DNA from: Branchipolynoe longqiensis
Taxonomy: Eukaryota > Annelida > Polychaeta > Phyllodocida > Polynoidae
Length of the DNA stretch: 64,000 nucleotides
NCBI GenBank assembly: GCA_030323885.1
Contig: CM059192.1
Span: 62,117,593-62,181,592, forward strand
Reading direction: 5' to 3'
The notes below the pieces were generated by a model, which ran no database searches, had not been told where the DNA came from, and was given only the letters and a program-made list of their open reading frames with translations. How positions within the stretch are numbered: position 1 is the stretch's first letter; each line of letters opens with the position of its first letter. Below are positions 1 to 12,807 of the stretch, one piece after another. The position numbers and the translations under genes were made by a program.

Positions 1-1460
1 AAGGGCGACCACGTTGTGCCAACGGTTGGGTAACGATGGCGTGCATCTGGTTAGTTTGAGTTGTACAAATAATAATAATAATAATAAATACTAAAACATT
101 TATACAAGCACACACAGATGGTCGTATGTGTGCAAAGTGAAACTATCCGAACTCGTCAACCGCCACGCTAGAAGAGCTGAAACTAAACCTTCATATTTAC
201 AATATCATGTGCCTGCTAATGGGGTGGGGTGAGCGGGGTGAGGCAGCTGGGCGGAGGGTGCGACACCATGCCACCCTTATCTCGCACCGCCCGTCAGCCC
301 CGCAGCTGCCCCGGGCGTCACCCGGTCGCCGCCCGCCCGCCGTGACGCCCGGCGCCCGCTGTGAGCTGCTCCAGCACCGGCGTGTTACTAACGAGCCGCC
401 CCGCACGCGACGCACCCGGCCATTTGGACCTGTGGACCGGGGTGCCGCTCGGTGACACGTCGGTGAGACGGTGACACGCCCCGCCCGGCTCGGGTTATTC
501 GCTCGGGTTTCTCATCAATTACGCGCCACTCTGTCTTGCTGCAGTACAAGTTTCTTTGTTGCATTCCAATATTTGTTAAGTAGAAATAATGACAGTAGAA
601 CGCCGAGTTGGTCTAAAGAACTGGCGCGTTTACGTCCCAGCCTCCGGCAGGGATGATTGTTCGGTAATGACATCGCACGAGTGACACGTAAGTGATGGCG
701 GTGTTTTACGTATGTCGCGCTTAAATTTCCGGCTTATTGTATTCCATTGAACCTCCAGATTTGATATTTCCAATATCATGAGTGTAGATGTGGAGCTGCC
801 TAGCCTCAACCCTGATTTAACTTAGCCCATGTCGAGATAAATATGTACGCAGTCGCATAAAAATAGGCCGGGGGTCCAGGCAGAAGCTATTAAAAACACG
901 CAACAAGATATATTGAAGTTGGCTAGATGAATTTATCGAAATGCAACACAGATGTTTGTGGAAGCAAGACGTGACATCTTATTTACAATATCTTGGTGCG
1001 ATTTATTGCAGGTGCACACGATCTGGAATTCTTAGATTACACTGAAATGCAGAGAATCGGGGCCGCACGGCGTCTACCACGGCCGGCAGTGTGGATAGTT
1101 GCCGTGACTGCAGACAGGTGGAGGCACTGCAGGGCGGGGTCACCTCTCGCAGCGGCGCAGACCCGTCATCTACCTCACATACCTGACCTTCTATATCTGC
1201 GCTGCCTTTTACCAAAGGCCACGAACGCCACCTAGTGGCTAAGAGTAAACTAGACGAACAGCCCGCGCGTATCTTTCATATTTAACTATATGTGGCAGCG
1301 TGCACGACTCAGTAAAGGTCACAAGGCACACGCCAATATTCACATGCACAAAACCAACAAATGTTCCAACTCCAATATGACGGGACTCAAATCCAGAAAT
1401 CAGCAGCAGCCATTAAACTGTACTGTAATAGTACTAACATATAATGGGTATGTCGCTTAA
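1..1460. other. Non-coding, presumed unc5 intron
   Basis: A short (AAT)n run lies at 68-88 and a GC-rich block at 225-460. No exon, RNA gene or recognisable mobile element was found. A short peptide on the minus strand near 1010-1050 was examined as a possible next unc5 exon and rejected. Confidence 0.5.
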
Positions 1461-2107
1461 TACCCCTGTCACACTACGACGTAACGAGCAAACGTAAGCC
1501 TGACGTGATCACGTTTTGTCATTACGTTGACGTACGTTGGGCTACGTTATGATGACATCAGAATGACGTTAGACTGATGTCGAGCTACGTCACGTTACGT
1601 CGTGTTACCTGTTCAAAACTTTCGACGTAACTAGAACGTAAGGGTTTACGTTCACCGTAAGTTCTGTACACGTTCGGCGAACGTCAATGACGTTAAACGG
1701 ATGTTAGTCAAATGCTGGTCACTACGTTGCATTACGTTGACCCACATTAAAGGTGGTGGGAATGTGCAGTCCGCGTAGTGAAAATGTCAGGATAATGGAC
1801 GCCTAACGGACGTCCAACGTACGTTTACCGTTTTGCCACCATTTCATGAAGTAAGTAACGTAAGGTAACATAAAGCAACGTAGTTCTGGCGATCGAATAA
1901 CATTAATAACGTCCCGTCAGCATAATTACGTTGTCCTCTCTCGTTGAACGAAGCTATCACTACGCTTTACCGACGTTACACTCTCATCAACTATGCTGCA
2001 TCCACGTTCAACTTGTGCCAAAATTTTCATACTACGCCGAGAAGTTCAACGTTTTTCATGTTCTCCCTATGCTGACGTCATCACGTCATAGTGTGACTGG
2101 GCCATTA
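1461..2107. mobile_element. ACGT-rich TIR element, third locus
   Basis: The left end CCCCTGTCACACTACGACGT and the right end CATCACGTCATAGTGTGACTGGGCC are inverted repeats. The interior carries dozens of ACGT and CGTTACGT words and partly self-complementary arms. It belongs to the same superfamily as 8061-9345 but its body is not obviously alignable to the 55-kb copy. No open frame of interest. Confidence 0.7.
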
Positions 2108-2267
2108 TGGAAATAATCACCTCATGCCACACTTAGGCATTGTGAACAGCGTAGAAAATTAGATGAAATGTAGAAAAGGGCTACTTCAATTGATATGTGC
2201 ATATGTTCATTAATACTAACTATTACACTAAGTACCTGTACAGTTATGCACTCTCACAAAGCAACAA

Positions 2268-4705
2268 TACCAGTGAACCTGGTGTATGAATGCATAGGGT
2301 CACCTTCATGAGACCAGTGCACCTGGTGTATGAATGCATAGAGTCGCCTTCATGAGACCAGTGCACCTGGTGTATGAATGCATAGAGTCACCTGCATGAG
2401 ACCAGTGAACCTGGTGTATGAATGCATAGAGCCACCTTCATGAGACCAGTGAACCCGGTGTATGAATGCAGAGTCACCTTCATGAGACGAGTGAACCTGG
2501 TGTACGAATGCATAGGGTCACCTTCATGAGACCAGTGCACCTGGTGTATGAATGCATAGAGTCACCTTCATGAGACCAGTGAACCTGGTGTATGAATGCA
2601 TAGAGCCACCTTCATGAGACCAGTGAACCCGGTGTATGAATGTATAGTCACCTTCATGAGACCAGTGAACCTGGTGTATGAATGCATAGGGTCACCTTCA
2701 TGAGACCAGTGAACCTGGTGTATGAATGCAGAGTCACCTTCATGAGACCAGTGAACCTGGTGTATGAATGCATATAGTCACCTGCATGAGAGCAGTGCAC
2801 CTGGTGTATGAATGCATAGAGTCACCTGCATGAGACCAGTGAACCTGGTGTATGAATGCATAGAGTCACCTGCATGAGACCAGTGAACCTGGTGTATGAA
2901 TTCATAGAGCCACCTTCATGAGACCAGTGAACCTGCTGTATGAATGCAGAGTCACCTTCATGAGACCAGTGAACCTGGTGTATGAATGCATAGAGCCACC
3001 TTCATGAGACCAGTGAACCTGGTGTATGAATGCATAGAGCCACCTTCATGAGACCAGTGAACCTGGTGTATGAATGCAGAGTCACCTTCATGAGACCAGT
3101 GAACCTGGTGTACGAATGCATAGGGTCACCTTCATGAGACCAGTGCACCTGGTGTATGAATGCATAGAGTCATCTTCATGAGACCAGTGAACCTGGTGTA
3201 TGAATGCATAGAGCCACCTTCATGAGACCAGTGAACCCGGTGTATGAATGTATAGTCACCTTCATGAGACCAGTGAACCTGGTGTATGAATGCATAGGGT
3301 CACCTTCATGAGACCAGTGAACCTGGTGTATGAATGCAGAGTCACCTTCATGAGACCAGTGAACCTGGTGTATGAATGCATAGAGTCACCTGCATGAGAC
3401 CAGTGAACCTGGTGTATGAATGCATAGAGTCACCTTCATGAGACCAGTGAACCTGGTGTATGAATGCAGAGTCACCTTCATGAGACCAGTGAACCTGGTG
3501 TATGAATGCATAGAGTCACCTTCATGAGACCAGTGCACCTGGTGTATGAATGCATAGAGTCACCTGCATGAGACCAGTGAACCTGGTGTATGAATGCATA
3601 GAGCCACCTTTATGAGACCAGTGCACCTGGCATGAAGCCCCACCTTCATGAGACAGAGTGAACGTGTTGTGTGAAGCCCCACCTTCAGGTGACCACTGCA
3701 CCTGGCGTGAAGCCCCACCTTCATGAAACCAGTGAACCTGGTGTGTGAAGCCCCACCTTCATGTGACCACTGCACTTGGTGTTAAGCCCCCCACCTTCAT
3801 GAGACCAGTGAACCTGGTGTGTGAAGCCCCACCTTCATGAGACCAGTGAACCTGGTGTGTGAAGCCCCACCTTCATGAGACCAGTGAACCTGGTGTGTGA
3901 AGCCCCACCTTCCTGAGACCAGTGAACCTGGTGTGTGAAGCCCCACCTTCATGAGACCAATGAACCTGGTGTGTGAACCCCCACCTTCATGAGACCAGTG
4001 AACCTGGTGTGTGAAGCCCCACCTTCATGAGACCAATGAACCTGGTGTGTGAACCCCCACCTTCATGAGACCAGTGAACCTGGTGTGTGAAGCCCCACCT
4101 TCATGAGACCAGTGAACCTGGTGTGTGAAGCCCCACCTTCATGAGACCAATGAACCTGGTGTGTGAACCCCCACCTTCATGAGACCAGTGAACCTGGTGT
4201 GTGAAGCCCCACCTTCATGAGACCAGTGAACCTGGTGTGTGAAGCCCCACCTTCATGAGACCAGTGAACCTGGTGTGTGAAGCCCCACCTTCATGAGACC
4301 AGTGAACCTGGTGTGTGAAGCCCCACCTTCATGTGACCAGTGAACCTGGTGTTAAGCCCCACCTTCATGAGACCAGTGAACCTGGTGTGAGAACCTCCAC
4401 CTTCATGAGACCAGTGAACCTGGTGTGTGAAGCCCCACCGTCATGTGACCAGTGAACCTGGTGTTAAGCCCCACCTTCATGAGACCAATGAACCTGGTGT
4501 GTGAACCCCCACCTTCATGAGACCAGTGAACCTGGTGTGTGAAGCCCCACCTTCATGAGACCAGTGAACCTGGTGTGTGAAGCCCCACCTTCATGTGACC
4601 AGTGAACCTGGTGTTAAGCCCCACCTTCATGAGACCAGTGAACCTGGTGTGAGAACCCCCACCTTCATGAGACCAGTGAACCTGGTGTGTGAAGCCCCAA
4701 CTTTA
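2268..4705. repeat. Compound 44-bp / 38-bp minisatellite
   Basis: From 2268 to about 3620 the unit is 44 bp, with core ACCAGTGAACCTGGTGTATG then AATGCATAGAGTCACCTTCATGAG. Some units lack 3-5 bases. From about 3620 to 4705 it is 38 bp, ACCAGTGAACCTGGTGTGTG then AAGCCCCACCTTCATGAG. Both share the first 17 bases and the last 12, so one derives from the other by replacement of the middle. Around 60 units in all. Confidence 0.95.
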
Positions 4706-7274
4706 TAAGACATCTTGCACGTGACAGCTCGGCCCGACCACTGTCCGCTTCACTGGTCCGAGCAGAGATGGCCTTAGCGCGATAACACCAGGGGACGCTA
4801 CCACAGTCTGACCGACGGGCCTTGTAAGCTGTAGGCCATGGTGCATGTACTATACGCGCAAAGTGAATGCAGTGTGGGGAGAATCAGCCCCCTTGTACGA
4901 ATGCACCTTAGGCGTGTCCTCAATCAAGGACGGGCACAGGATGTCTCGGAACCCACTCTACAGATAGATGTCCAACAGTTTACGCTTGGGTATACACGAT
5001 TTGTTGGTGAGGTAGCCCCAGTCCTGCAGATTAAGCAGACCGATAGCCATCAGTGGCCCTCGGGTGCAGGGTGTGTGTTCTGAAAGGCTCACAATACTTT
5101 AGCCGCGGTCTGTGGGCAGATGCCCACATACCGCGGCTAAACATAGAAAATGGCACAAACCACCCCTTTCCCACCCCCCACCCCCATTTCTCCACCCAAC
5201 ACCTGCCTTAGTACGACCACTTTAAGAATGATAACCAAGCCTGCCTGCTAAGTGTCTCCAAACACACTGCTCCAACACAGACTTCAGGAGCCGATTCTAG
5301 TACTATTGTAATGTGTGTACAGTTTTCTTTGTTTCACTCCGACAACTGAACGCTTAAGAAAATAGGTTGTTTATGACTACAACCAAAAGCTGGGGCTTTC
5401 ATTCGTATTGTTAAATTGGGAAAATGTTTGCCAGACAACCTTACAATACATATAAGAACACTAAGTGTGTCACGAAGCGACGTCCTGGCCTAATGCATTG
5501 GACATAATGCTATTTGGTGTCTGAGGACGTCATTGTATTCCCTTATTTACCGTTTCAGATCTATCTTGTATTTCTGTGTAGCAAAACGCATATAGGATGC
5601 CACCTGGTTAATTCACTATTTCCACTACATTGGTTGTACACACTGGGGTAAAGTCTGCACACGGCGGGCTGAGAGGGGCAGTGGGCGGCAAGGTGGCCCG
5701 TGGTGGCCCCTGACTGCCCGCCCCGTGCCATGCCACATGTAACAAACAATATGCCACATTACGAGACATTTGTGACCCGAAAATTACGACTCATTGCAAA
5801 ATATGTAATTTCCAGAGCAGCTATTGTGAATATAAGTAAGTTCCCATGACAGGAGGCGACCTCTAGTGAGCGCAGACCGTAACTGGTGCTGGTTAATTTT
5901 ATAGCGTGGGCTCACAAACACGTTGTCTGATCGGTGTGCGGCGAACCATAGAGACAGATACTGATAACACAGATGAGTCATCGGTTGCCTCACCTGCCCC
6001 CTCACCCGACTCTTATCACCATATCGCCCCATTGTGCCACCACAGGACGCCCGGCCACCACCACCACCACGCCACTCAACCATATCGCCAGCAATCGGTG
6101 CAGCGCCGGCGCGTCTTACCAGCGGCCCGCCGCCAGTCCGCCACCAGCGCGCCGAGCGTCCCAGCGACAGGCGGTCACGTGGTGCAGGCCAATAAGTCGG
6201 CACGAGGTTAGCACAACGTGCCCACTGAGGTATATCTCCCAGGCACAGGTATAGGCCCTTATCTGCCGCAGTGCGCGCACACAAAGCGGGCAATGGTAAT
6301 AGGATAGATGGCGGCACTGCGGCGGCGTCACCCCGAGGCACAGCCCGCAGCTCGAACCCACGGTCGACTGCCCAGTCCACACAGTACTTAGCAGCAGTCC
6401 GAATACCGGATTTACATTGCATTACATAACCAACACAAACCAATTTCCGCAATGGAGCCTAGACATGAGCCTAGACCGGATGTATAATACAGGTAACAAC
6501 AATACTTAAATGTTTGTGGGAAATGAAGGCGAGTTTAAAGTAAGAGGCAAGGTTCAGCGGTTCACGGGGCCGTCAGACTACCCGTATATCGCCGACACAA
6601 TGCTCGTGATCCTCCACTGATACTTTTGACAGTAACAGAATTAGTCCGGAGACATCTGTGTGGTTCGCCGGATGTTTGCTTACTGCGCGCGTCATGAATC
6701 AGAAGATGATAGTCGTTAGATGATATGTTGGCTCTCTTAGGGCATAAGAAAATTAACATTGTTAAATAATTACCCACTCTTAGTATTAGTACTATCGAGC
6801 CATTGCAAGTTAGAGCAATAAGCTGACGCAGAATGTACTGTGACCAGCTGAACCTTTTAATGACATAATGTAGGGCTATGAATTATTGCAACAACAAAAC
6901 TAATGTACCAGTAAGAAATAATTATATTTATATAGATAATATACTTCACTTTATTATGCTTTTCAAAGAAATAATTATATTTAGGAGTGATTGCAATCAC
7001 GGGCACCCATATATAACTACAGCTATCATAGACAAGGTGTCTAAATATTCGACTTGATGAATTGTCTTAGGACACTACAAGTTCTGTACACAAAAAAAAC
7101 TAAACATTTTAACGGGTCGCTAAGCAAAAGAATCCCACAAGTAGTAATAAAGCGGCTATTAATTCCGAATAAATTACAATAACTTGCATTACGAAGATGC
7201 TAAAATGTTTTTACATTGGTAATATTGATATGAATTGTAATGTGTTGGTGTGACACTGAAGCTGGGGGTCCTAC
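4706..7274. other. Non-coding, presumed unc5 intron
   Basis: Mixed sequence with a GC-rich block at 5900-6380 and an AT-rich block at 6780-7180. A short imperfect inverted repeat, TTTAGCCGCGGTCTGTGGG with CCCACATACCGCGGCTAAA, sits at 5099-5141 and could fold as a hairpin. No exon with UNC5 death-domain character is visible. Confidence 0.5.
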
Positions 7275-7445
7275 CTCTTTGAGGTTGGTGGAGATGGTGA
7301 GGACCTGTCTGTTGGCCAGCAGCGCCTTCTGGAAGACGTGGATGTTGCAGCTGAGTCGCTGCTGAGTCCGCTCCACGTGCTCCAGCGCGAACGAACAGTG
7401 CAGGCCGTTCTGCGTCCCGCTCCACACGTGCCGGAACGGGATCTC
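7275..7445 (-). CDS. unc5: unc5 exon g: UPA domain, C-terminal part
   Basis: 171 bases, 57 codons, phase 0 at both ends. It begins EIPFRHVWSGTQNGLHCSFA, continues LEHVERTQQRLSCNIHVFQK and ends VLTISTNLKE. The motif E-I-P-F-x-H-[IV]-W-[NS]-G-T-Q, then L-H-C-[ST]-F-x-L-E, is diagnostic for UNC5 UPA and fits the known order after the previous exon's Y-Q. The acceptor is TGCCTACAG and the donor GTAGGACC. The next exon, expected to hold the linker and death domain, was not found between 1 and 7274, so at least 7.3 kb of intron follows. Degenerate copies of this exon's acceptor fill the upstream intron to about 8055. Confidence 0.95.
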
Positions 7446-8055
7446 CTGTAGGCAGTGATTCACTGTCAGTTGGAACATACTTAACTGGCACTTCACTCCA
7501 CATTCACTGTAACACACTTAACTAGCAACGTGATCTCCTGTAGACATACATTCACTGTAGCACATTTAACTGGCAACATGATTTCCTGTAGGGACATGGA
7601 CATTCACTCTAGCACATTTAACTGGGACATGGACATTCACTGTAGCACACTTAACTAACACTGGGATCTCCTGTTGGGACAGACATTCACTGTAACACAC
7701 TTACTTAACACTAGGATCTCCTGTCGGGACATGGACATTCACTGTAACATACTTACCTAACACTAGCATCTCCTGTAGGGACACAGATATTCACTGTAAT
7801 ACACTTAACTAACACTGGGATTTCCTGTAGGGACATACATTCACTGTAATATACTTAACTAGCAATATTGTCTCCTGTATCAACACAGACATTCACTCTA
7901 AGTGCAACATACTTATCTAATGGTAACACTGGCACACTGTAGGGACAGACATTCACTGTAACATACTTAACTAGCAGTAGGATCTCCTGTAGCGACGCAT
8001 ACATTCATTGTAGCATACAGTAACACTGGGATCTCCTGTAGGGACAGACATTCAC
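7446..8055 (-). repeat. Degenerate tandem array carrying the exon g splice acceptor
   Basis: About ten imperfect units of roughly 50-70 bp. On the plus strand they share GGGATCTCCTGTAGGGACA, ACATTCACTGTAACA and ACTTAACTAACACT. The element GATCTCCTGTAG is the reverse complement of the exon g junction CTACAG/GAGATC, so the array is built from that splice site and the adjoining intron. Several copies have lost the AG or the pyrimidines, making this the oldest-looking of the three acceptor arrays. Reading the exon frame into the first copy meets a stop. Confidence 0.8.
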
Positions 8056-8060
8056 ACAAA

Positions 8061-9345
8061 TACCCCTGTCACATTACGACGTAACTGGCCATCGAGTGAG
8101 AAACGTAGAAATCACTTATTTACGTCGAGATACATAGAAATTCTCTGTGTTGCAGGGCCAATTTGGACGTCAGTGCAACGTAGTGGACGTAGGTGAAACA
8201 TCGATCCAACGTAGGGGTAACGCATGAGAACATTAGAAAAATGCTCACGGGATGTTCGCAGAACGCCGGTTGACTTTATATATATGTTATTCGAATGCCA
8301 GAAGTACACCTTTATACGTTAAATATGTCAAAGCATGGTGGAGAAATGCCAAACATACATTAGACATACTGTACATTTCTGCTGGATTGACTTATACCTG
8401 ATGTAGTTCAATGTATGTATAACATATGTGTAACGTACATCTAGTGTACTCAATGTATACATAGCGTATGCTAAAGGGGCTGTCACATTATGATGCATCA
8501 CACCAACGTACGCCGACGTATGTGAATTTTGGCCACTACGTTGGGATACATTGTTATGCGTTATGCATGCGTTAGGTGCTCGTTGGTATATGTCAATGTA
8601 CGTCGATGTTAGTTGAGATACGGCATTGCGCGTCAGGGGTCGGCAAAGTTTTGTGCATGCACAAAACTTTCGACGTATGACAAGGTTCAGAGTTCAGAAT
8701 ATACGTCGGCTGTATGTTATGTATACGTTAGGCATATGTTGATGTACATTAGACAAACGTTGTTCACTATGTTTCGCCAAGTTGACCTATGTTAAAGGAA
8801 GTGGGAATGTACAGTCCGCACACTGACAATGTATGGATAACGTACGTCTAACGTACGTCTAACATATGTTTAGCATTTCTCCAGCATGTCTTGACATATG
8901 AAACATATGAGGCATAGTTCTGGCAATCAAATAATGTATATAACGTTTATGGCGTTCTGTGAACGTACAATGAGCGTAATTCGAGCATTTTTCGCCCGGA
9001 AGCACATTAGCCATACGTTGGTCATACATTGGCCATATGCTATGTATATGGTACGTATACGTCCAACTTTTCCCCCCGTGCCCAAAGGTTTGACGCTTCT
9101 CGACGTAAAAAAGGGATTTTACAATTGGCTACATGCTTGCGAGATGCATCGTAATGTGACAAGGCCTTAACGTATAAGCCAGACATTGTCTTACGTTGAG
9201 CTATGTCAAAAGTTTTGGGTATGTCCAAAACCTTGATGAGGGTCGACATAACACGACGTATCTCAACGTATCTTGACGTAATGCCCAAATTTCTCCTATG
9301 TCGGCTTATGCTACCGCGTTACGTCGTAGTGTGACAGCCCCATTA
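8061..9345. mobile_element. Outer ACGT-rich TIR element
   Basis: The left end CCCCTGTCACATTACGACGT and right end ACGTCGTAGTGTGACAGCCCC form inverted repeats of the same type as 55112-55802. The span is interrupted by a second complete element of the family at 8472-9170, so only about 590 bases belong to the outer copy. Target duplication is unclear (TA or ATTA-like flanks). Confidence 0.68.
8472..9170. mobile_element. Nested ACGT-rich TIR element
   Basis: The left end is AGGGGCTGTCACATTATGAT after TAAA, and the right end is GCATCGTAATGTGACAAGGCC before TTAA. One flank is therefore a perfect TTAA and the other a one-base variant. Length (699 bp) and interior match the element at 55112-55802 read in the opposite direction, including CAAAGGTTTGACGCTTCTCG near the right end. 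No coding capacity. Confidence 0.78.
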
Positions 9346-11449
9346 CAGGCTTAACTAGCAGTAGCAACCAGATGAGTGAAACCAGAATCACTACATTACT
9401 ATATCAAAGCACATATTATGTAGATACTATATCAAAGCACATATTATGTAGACTATCAGATCTGGAGACATTCTCAGATTCTGTTAACGTTAAACTTAAA
9501 GGCGCCTTCTGCTTACAAACTCAACCCCCGCCCCCGACACCAAAACTCAATAACACCCACCAACACCCAACAGCCACCAACACCCACCCAGTCATCGCCG
9601 TCATCATTTATGGACTATAACCCCTATGTTTATTTACTCCAATGCGGCTCACTTGTGCTCGTTTAGTTCCGCGTGTGCACAGTCAATGGTAATCGCATTA
9701 GAGTGTGTAAAATTATGCCTTGTGGTTCTTGAATCTATAGCATTCAGTTCCGCCCTTTGGTTGTAAAGAGCTCCGAATCCTCCATTTCCTTTTACAAACA
9801 CATCTGGGAGGGTTAACAATGCTGCGAACATTTATTTTCTAAACGCTATTGGAGTGGGTATTTTAATTAGTGGCTTTGCTCAGAAACTAATAATTCAGTG
9901 CAAGTGTTGCGAAGTGTCAATGTCAAGTGCTCTGATGAACGGTTCTCACACCAGTGGAGGCCAGTGGAATGTTGTGAGGATGTATGGCGACGACTCGTTT
10001 GTACACGACGGGGCGGATGGGTGTGTGCGTCGTGGCTTATGGGGATACGTTGACTTTTAGCGGGCAGTTTCCTTTGTAAAGAGGAAGAAGGGAGGACCAT
10101 AAGACGAGATGTATTCATCTGACATTTCACAAATCGACCCGCCCTCCTATATGTGCCCATCACGCCAGACGATAGACAACTGCGAGATTGCAGATGCCCC
10201 AGCCAAGGGGCCGTGGTACTACGGCCTACTCAGTCGCTGCTTTATTAGTACGGCGCCGGTCTACATGACACCGCTTCCTTTAAGGAGTGGGGGACTGTCA
10301 GTGAGTGAGTGCATGCTGGGGTGGCAGTAGATGCGGGTGTGGGTAGGGTGGAGGCGGGGGGGGGGGGGTGGAGGCGGGGAGGTGGAGGACGGGGAGGAAT
10401 GACTGATCACCGTAGCGAGTAAGTCCGTCATGCCCCCAGTCGAGACCTGGGTAAACATTGACACAAGCCAGGTGCAGGCGTCCACAAATGAAGTGTGACC
10501 ACCGGGTCGCAGGGCGCTCCCAGCACCACCCACCCCACCACGTCACCCTCTTGCTAACACACGCCGAACCTGAACGTTAAATCAGGCGCATCGATAACAA
10601 ACTATAGATGCGGATTGCCGTTAAACCCAAAATGACGATAAAAACTAGGTCGGTGCGCCCTCTGCAAACAGCCGCGTAACGACGTCTCATGTGCCGTGCC
10701 GCAGCCACGTGACAGCCATTGCTCGTGACTATCCAAGGCGAGGCTTGAGAACCCCAGAAAGAGGCTCGTACGTCAGTCATCGCTCACCCCCCCCCCCCGC
10801 CCCCCCTGCCTGCCTCTCCCCGGTTCGTGGGGACCAACGCACCTGCTCCTCTTACCGCGTAGACGGGGATGCACCGGGTCCGGGGAGGGGCGTCTACAGC
10901 ATATGGGCCATCATATCTGAACCAGCGAGCGTGTACAATTAGAATATTACAGCTTGCGAGTAACTAAGATAGGTGCAGATCAACATTGCCAACACGTGCG
11001 ACCAACTGGCGGTAATATGATTGAGGTGGCCCGCTTACACCAGCGTGCTTTCTGCCCGGGCCCGAGAGCACCGACGTGGTAGCTCTGCGCCCAAGATACA
11101 CACAGATCGTCTGCCTCCCCCCCCCCCTCCCCCCACACAGCACGTGCTAGATACTTGGGCCGACCCGCTCTGTTCGCCCCCCCCCCCCGACCCCCTCTGA
11201 CAGCCAGGATACCCCCCCCCCCCCACACACACACACACTTCCCGCCGCGCTCTCCGAACCAATTAAGAAACCATGATGTATCTAAATCCACGGGAGCTGC
11301 TTATGCTGGCTAGGTTCACTGTGCAGGGCCCATGCTTGACAAAATGTCGGTGATCACTTTACAGTCGGTCGGGAGCTCTGGTCCCAATCACTGTGTGCGT
11401 CACACCGTGTTTACGATTGGTTGGTTATTGAAGTTTTACGTTCTTTTAA
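9346..11449. other. Non-coding intron with homopolymer tracts
   Basis: Long G or C runs lie at about 10359-10368, 10790-10805, 11117-11135, 11177-11188 and 11212-11224. Part of 9400-9460 is a short direct duplication of ATATCAAAGCACATATTATG. No gene or mobile element recognised. Confidence 0.5.
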
Positions 11450-11780
11450 CAATTTTTTTTGATCGAGGCTGTATTTATACTGTCCATAGCATATACGCCC
11501 AGGTACCCAGGCTTGTTCAGTTGTAGTGTTGGTGTTATCTTACCACACAGTAGCTGCTGATAAGGTATTTGATGTAGTGGGGGTTTCCCAGCCTTATTTT
11601 GCACAGATATTTTTTGTAAGTTTTTAGGTCAGGAGTTTGTCATTCCTTTACCGTTTGGGCATTCCACACCTTGGTAGCCATTTCCAGCATGCTTCTCTCA
11701 TGAGCTTTTATTTGGCTTCTGATCTGCTTTAGTAGTGGCGCATTATTTGCTCTCGTAGCCCTTTGTGGTTACATGGTGAT
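11450..11780 (-). mobile_element. LINE 3'-end fragment, internally deleted
   Basis: A minus-strand copy of the LINE at 15365-16268. It starts with the tail complement TTTTTTTTGATCGAGGCTGT and includes the complement of the coding end (CATGCTTCTCTCATGAGCTT, AGCCCTTTGTGGTT). The segment matching about 15870-16145 of the other copy is missing, joining the 3' UTR directly to the coding end. Confidence 0.8.
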
Positions 11781-11835
11781 TATTTAGTATCTTTAGATGT
11801 TTTAGCTAGTTTTGTGTTGGAGTTGGCTATTCTAG

Positions 11836-12135
11836 GTCGATCTTGCAACATCTAAGGTCATATCAGAACTGGTACTGACTTATGGCAGTGTGCACTCATG
11901 GCGACTTTATAGTGCTGCCCCACTGGTAAATCAAGCTGCCAGCCACATGACCGGATATCTCACTCAGTCACACTATCCTGACACTGAGTTAACCAGTCGT
12001 TTCCCTATCCTATTAATGCCGAGCGCAAGGCTAGGAAGCGACAAGTATCATTAACAATTGTATATGTCATTGGGTTGACTCGACCGGGAACCGAAGTCCC
12101 GATCTCCTGCATGTGAGTCGTGTTTACAATACGGG
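11836..12135 (-). mobile_element. tRNA-derived SINE, partial tail
   Basis: Contains CAACATCTAAGGTCATATCA, CTCATGGCGACTTTATAGTG and GAGCGCAAGGCTAGGAAGCG, then GACTCGACCGGGAACCGAAG, the complement of a decayed B box. The oligo-T/GTTGTTTTAC end is missing and the copy abuts the LINE fragment at 11450-11780. Confidence 0.82.
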
Positions 12136-12807
12136 GAGCTGGACGTTGTGGACTTACTTCTAAAACCTCACCAGTGACATCTTAGTTACCCATGGCGCCC
12201 GCAATCTTGGCGAAAATGGACAATGAAAAGTATACTACAAGACTAGTGTGTTTTTGGTGGCGATGCGCCTGTTTAGGCGCACGTTGCCCAGCCGGCAGTG
12301 TACACTTGGTACAGTGAGGAGGGCGGCACTATTTGTTGGCGGCTGGTCACAGGTTATCGCGCCCGTCAGAGGGGCGATGGTTTGAACGGCGGGTGCCGGC
12401 GAGGAATGCCCGTCTCACACTGCCCGGCGCGCTGCCCTCGGCACAGCTAATAACCAAAGTACGAGGTCGTCCGTCACCAGCCTGCCACATCCCGTCAGTC
12501 ACGGTCGTCGGTCAGTTAGCATACCACCATGCTTCAGGCATTCGCAGTTTCAGAATATTTATCCTGTACGTTTTAGGAGTGGAAAAGCCTATTTTGCACA
12601 TATAATTGTTTTAATGGGAGTTCTTGGCTGGGTACTGCTGTGAATCGGTTATTGTCGTCCATGACCAGTACATGGGCATCATCTGTGAGACATATTAGCA
12701 AATATTCTAGACACTGGGAACTCGAACAAACTGATACTGTCAGGATACTAACAGCATGTAAGCATGAAACAACAATAACACATGGAGTAAGTGGCTTTAG
12801 TAGAAAG

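Noticed and set aside
1003..1050. Minus-strand peptide NLRIPDRVHLQ behind a TTTCAG, as a possible next unc5 exon
   Set aside because: UNC5 has a R-I-P-x-x-[IV] motif before the death domain, but here a stop follows at once, the rest does not match and no donor is in place.
5906..6452. GC-rich block with frames of up to 222 codons as an exon
   Set aside because: Frames on both strands overlap, no known domain, and no splice signals in phase with exon g.
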